Assembly: GCA_910587875.1 (NCBI GenBank)
Contig: CAJUOD010000145.1
Coordinates: forward strand, 1 to 6,408
Length of the DNA stretch: 6,408 nucleotides
Source of the DNA: an uncultured Oscillibacter sp.
GTDB taxonomy: Bacteria > Bacillota > Clostridia > Oscillospirales > Oscillospiraceae
Reading direction: 5' to 3'
Below the pieces are notes generated by a model. It saw nothing but the letters and a program-made list of their open reading frames with translations. It was not told the DNA's origin and did not search any database. Both the position numbers and the translations under genes were made by a program. Positions 5,264-6,408 of this stretch are shown piece after piece. Numbering within the stretch: the stretch's first letter is position 1; every line of letters begins with the position of its first letter.

Positions 5264-5459
5264 AGTTGTGATTCCTTTCTTTGCAAAATACGCATACATC
5301 TTTCACCGCCAGAATTAGATTACAAAGGCCATCCAAAAGGAAGCCTTGTTGCAACCAAGGCTGGGGAAATTGAAATCAAGCGGTGGGAAACTCAACGCCT
5401 TACCATCTCCTGTTCGTCTGTGATAGAATCAAGGCGTAAGTAAGAACAGACCCATACTC
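5264..5459. other. Non-coding gap with alternative GCCTT/AAGGC hairpins
   Basis: No gene is supported in these 196 bp. The words AAGGC and GCCTT alternate at 5325, 5343, 5357, 5397 and 5431. AGCCTTG (5342-5348) can pair with CAAGGCT (5356-5362), or its GCCTT can pair with AAGGC at 5325-5329, and ACGCCTT (5395-5401) can pair with AAGGCGT (5431-5437). On the minus strand the 5342-5362 hairpin is followed by TCCTTTTGG, a weak terminator tail downstream of the 57-aa gene. Mutually exclusive pairings suggest an attenuator-like leader for the 70-aa gene, but no clear minus promoter is visible. Confidence 0.35.
5400..5429 (+). promoter_or_regulatory. Possible plus-strand promoter with extended -10 TGATAGAAT
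   Basis: TAGAAT (5424-5429) is preceded by TG at the extended -10 position, with a partial -35 (TTACCA, 5400-5405) 18 bp upstream. The ten bases GTGATAGAAT are identical to the promoter at 5681-5690. No protein gene follows on the plus strand, so any transcript would be antisense to the 57-aa minus-strand gene. It is also enclosed by the ACGCCTT/AAGGCGT inverted repeat. Confidence 0.35.
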
Positions 5460-5633
5460 TCACGAAGGAGCAGTGTAGCGATTTGCTTCGGGTTTCCCTG
5501 CAAATTCTAAGAGAATACCAAGAATGGATTCAGAAAGAGCCTGGGTGTTAATCGCCGATACCTCTCGCCGTCCTTGTATCGCAACTACAAGGGCGGCGAT
5601 CTCCTTTTCGGAGCCACTGATTTCTAACTTCAT
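5460..5633 (-). CDS. Small unknown protein (57 aa)
   Basis: ATG 5633 is preceded by AAAGGAGGT with 8-nt spacing, which decides the start; a longer in-frame opening to 5981 reads through the divergent promoter region and the complement of the 56-aa gene and is not credible. The protein begins with a short strand (MKLEISG) and then two helices, SEKEIAALVVAIQGR and INTQALSESILGILLEFAG. It has no cysteine or catalytic motif, and I do not recognise the family. It is divergent from the 56-aa plus-strand gene, and the two share a mirrored leader sequence, so they may be controlled together. Confidence 0.75.
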   Translation of the reverse strand: MKLEISGSEKEIAALVVAIQGRREVSAINTQALSESILGILLEFAGKPEANRYTAPS

Positions 5634-5641
5634 CTGCCTTA

Positions 5642-5706
5642 CCTCCTTTCTGCCTCCTACCTTGCTCCCCAAATTCTCCCGTGATAGAATGAGGCAGGAA
5701 GGGAGG
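5642..5706. repeat. Inverted repeat spanning the divergent promoter
   Basis: CCTCCTTTCTGCCTC (5642-5656) and GAGGCAGGAAGGGAGG (5691-5706) are inverted copies apart from one mismatch and one inserted base. Each arm contains the ribosome site of one of the two divergent genes, so part of the match is expected, but the shared GAGGCAG extension is not. Inside lies a smaller pair, ATTCT (5673-5677) and AGAAT (5686-5690). Confidence 0.5.
5662..5690 (+). promoter_or_regulatory. Predicted promoter of the 56-aa gene, TTGCTC-N17-TAGAAT
   Basis: TTGCTC (5662-5667) and TAGAAT (5685-5690) are 17 bp apart, and TG at 5682-5683 gives an extended -10. The start would be near 5697, leaving a short leader that is almost all ribosome site before the GTG at 5715. 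Confidence 0.55.
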
Positions 5707-5714
5707 TGAACAAC

Positions 5715-5885
5715 GTGACGAACAAAGAATTGGCTGTCCAAGTATGGACTGCTCTGCTTCAAGCTACCGCAACACTTGCCGCAAGCCCTAATTTTAGCGT
5801 GGACGCGGTCATTCCGTCCCCGCAAAGAGCTGTTGACGAGATTTCCGCTCTCGCCGATATGCTTTCTCAAATTGAGGAAAAGTAA
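5715..5885 (+). CDS. Small unknown protein with GTG start (56 aa)
   Basis: A strong ribosome site, AAGGGAGGTGA, lies 5 nt before GTG 5715, and the frame closes at TAA 5883-5885. A well-spaced promoter is directly upstream, so gene, ribosome site and promoter agree although an ATG-only search would miss it. The protein is mostly helical: TNKELAVQVWTALLQATATLAA, a break with SPNFSVDAVIPSP, then QRAVDEISALADMLSQIEEK. There is no membrane segment or cysteine. I do not recognise the family with certainty. It is the only complete plus-strand gene in the window and converges with the RHH gene at 5971, with a hairpin between them. Confidence 0.72.
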   Translation: MTNKELAVQVWTALLQATATLAASPNFSVDAVIPSPQRAVDEISALADMLSQIEEK

Positions 5886-5897
5886 ATCACCCTCGCT

Positions 5898-5928
5898 GCC
5901 GCCCGTGGATTTCCGCTCCTCGGGCGGC
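5898..5928 (+). terminator. Hairpin between convergent genes, possible terminator
   Basis: GCCGCCCG (5898-5905) pairs with CGGGCGGC (5921-5928); GGA/TCC inside extends the stem after a T-T mismatch. The plus strand continues with TTCCTAT, only a weak T-rich tail, and the minus strand with AGCGAGGG. It lies 12 bp after the stop of the 56-aa gene, so termination of that transcript is its likeliest job. Confidence 0.45.
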
Positions 5929-5970
5929 TTCCTATGCTTAAGTACCTGCTCCTCATTCGGGCATCCAAGT

Positions 5971-6159
5971 TTAAGAATCAACTCTCTTTACCTCGTTCTT
6001 CCTCGTCTCTGCCTCAAACGCCTCGAAGCCCTTGTCTAAAAATCGCCGGACAATTTCAGAATAGGAACAGCGGACAAATTGATTAGATTTTTTCATTTCT
6101 AAAATCCGCCTGTCCAGGTCATCTGGAAGTGATACAGTTACGCGCCTCATGTCAGTCAT
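5971..6159 (-). CDS. Ribbon-helix-helix (CopG/Arc-like) regulator (62 aa)
   Basis: The ATG at 6159 is chosen for its GGAGG site 7 nt upstream; the frame extends to 6234 but that part crosses the promoter and operator region. Residues 5-12 (RRVTVSLP) form the DNA-contacting strand, followed by helix DDLDRRILEMKKS, a turn, and helix CSYSEIVRRFLDKGFEAFE, the standard ribbon-helix-helix plan; such proteins act as dimers on repeated operators. The promoter at 6206-6234 drives it, and the dyad at 6192-6222 overlaps that promoter, which suggests autoregulation. It is transcribed divergently from another probable RHH gene at 6367. An antitoxin role is possible from fold alone, but no toxin gene adjoins it. 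Confidence 0.88.
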   Translation of the reverse strand: MTDMRRVTVSLPDDLDRRILEMKKSNQFVRCSYSEIVRRFLDKGFEAFEAETRKNEVKRVDS

Positions 6160-6191
6160 GCTCTTGCCTCCGTTTCTTAAAATATGAACCA

Positions 6192-6222
6192 AAGTTCTTA
6201 ATTGCATTATAAATAAGAACTT
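6192..6222. promoter_or_regulatory. 9-bp perfect dyad, candidate operator of the RHH gene
   Basis: AAGTTCTTA (6192-6200) and TAAGAACTT (6214-6222) are perfect inverted repeats with a 13-bp centre that contains the -10 box of the minus-strand promoter. The core GAAC/GTTC is shared with the TATGAAC repeats, and TATGAAC at 6183 faces GTTCTTA at 6194 as a second, imperfect dyad. Confidence 0.6.
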
Positions 6223-6234
6223 ATGAAAAATCAA
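6206..6234 (-). promoter_or_regulatory. Predicted minus-strand promoter TTGATT-N17-TATAAT
   Basis: Reading the minus strand, TTGATT (6234-6229), a 17-bp spacer and a perfect TATAAT (6211-6206) give a strong sigma-A-like promoter. Its start near 6199 leaves a leader of about 40 nt before ATG 6159. Confidence 0.7.
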
Positions 6235-6304
6235 CTATAGATTTTATGAAAATATGAACAAAGTGAGAGGTTGCATTTTTGTGCAGATTGTTATGAACTT
6301 TCTG

Positions 6305-6333
6305 TTGCATTGGTTATGAACTGATGATATAAT
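6305..6333 (+). promoter_or_regulatory. Predicted plus-strand promoter TTGCAT-N17-TATAAT
   Basis: TTGCAT (6305-6310), a 17-bp spacer and a perfect TATAAT (6328-6333) with TG at the extended -10 position make this the strongest promoter seen in the window. TATGAAC copies at 6292 and 6315 sit just before the -35 box and inside the spacer. It drives the gene at 6367. Confidence 0.75.
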
Positions 6334-6366
6334 TGAACTCGTAAAAAATAAGGAGGTGAACTCAGG

Positions 6367-6408
6367 ATGCCGACGGAAAAGCCGCGTGTAACTTTTGCAA
6401 TCAGTAAA
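6367..6408 (+). CDS. Start of a probable RHH-type regulator (partial, 14 codons)
   Basis: AAGGAGGTGA lies 6 nt before ATG 6367, under a strong promoter, so the start is well supported. Only MPTEKPRVTFAISK is inside the window. The basic strand PRVTFAIS after a short charged lead is the opening I associate with small ribbon-helix-helix proteins of clostridial phages and mobile elements, but 14 residues are too few to be sure. In this position, divergent from the early genes, it could be the first gene of the lysogeny or immunity operon. Confidence 0.7.
   Translation, partial: MPTEKPRVTFAISK

Larger units (their letters stand above)
6179..6321. repeat. Array of TATGAAC/TTGCATT words with 70-bp periodicity
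   Basis: TATGAAC occurs at 6183, 6253, 6292 and 6315, with TATGAAA at 6222 and 6245. The spacings are 39 and 23 bp in each of two sets (6183-6222-6245 and 6253-6292-6315), a 70-bp register. AAAATATGAAC starts both sets, at 6179 and 6249, and TTGCATT follows at 6202 and 6271, with a third copy at 6305. Copies overlap both divergent promoters, so they are probably repressor binding sites; an old tandem duplication would also explain the register. Confidence 0.6.

Noticed and set aside
5311..5400. 26-aa minus-strand peptide with TTG start
   Set aside because: The ribosome site is too distant or too weak, and the peptide has no recognisable feature.
5634..5981. N-terminal extension of the 57-aa gene to 173 aa
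   Set aside because: It crosses the divergent promoter and the complement of the 56-aa gene; the strong ribosome site is at the internal ATG 5633.
6179..6321. CRISPR-like array
   Set aside because: The repeated words are only 7-11 bp, the intervals vary, and they overlap promoters; they fit operators, not CRISPR repeats.
1..6408. Integrase, attachment site, tRNA, rRNA or insertion sequence
   Set aside because: I looked for the usual protein motifs, terminal repeats and conserved RNA stems and found none in this window.

Overview
This looks like the control and early region of a temperate phage or prophage in a Gram-positive, moderately GC-rich Bacillota host. An Oscillospiraceae-type gut clostridium is my best guess; that is inference from codon use and protein style. 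Most minus-strand genes have AAAGGAGG-type ribosome binding sites, and several are joined by 4-base ATGA overlaps. I see no integrase, structural genes, tRNA, rRNA, insertion sequence or CRISPR array.

Layout, right to left, which is the direction of the main transcript. At 6160-6366 an AT-rich divergent promoter region separates two ribbon-helix-helix-type genes: one complete on the minus strand (5971-6159) and one on the plus strand that runs off the window (6367 onward). The region carries two good back-to-back sigma-A-like promoters, a perfect 9-bp dyad and repeated TATGAAC words, and it resembles a lysogeny switch or autoregulated RHH operator. Next is a second divergent pair of tiny unknown genes: 5715-5885 plus (56 aa, GTG start) and 5460-5633 minus (57 aa). 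A 196-bp non-coding stretch (5264-5459) with alternative GCCTT/AAGGC hairpins and a possible plus-strand promoter follows.

From 5263 leftward all recognised genes are on the minus strand: an RHH-like 70-aa protein, a 48-aa unknown, an excisionase/MerR-like HTH protein, an XRE-like HTH protein, a Rha-family regulator, a Cro-like HTH protein, a membrane-anchored 3D-domain protein, a 118-aa protein of the phage family usually labelled 'replication terminator protein', a conserved 243-aa phage early protein, and a large coiled-coil AAA/SMC-like ATPase cut by the window edge. The order suggests regulators first, then DNA-metabolism genes.

The least expected feature is on the other strand. Three intergenic gaps (1322-1427, 3552-3692 and 4793-4907) each hold a perfect 11-bp GC-rich hairpin whose T-rich tail lies only on the plus strand. 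In at least two gaps a plus-strand promoter with 17-bp spacing sits at the opposite end, next to the start of a minus-strand gene. This predicts short (about 60-75 nt) terminated counter-transcripts, comparable in layout to lambda OOP RNA. A 223-bp gap (2532-2754) packed with GC hairpins is a second candidate structured element.
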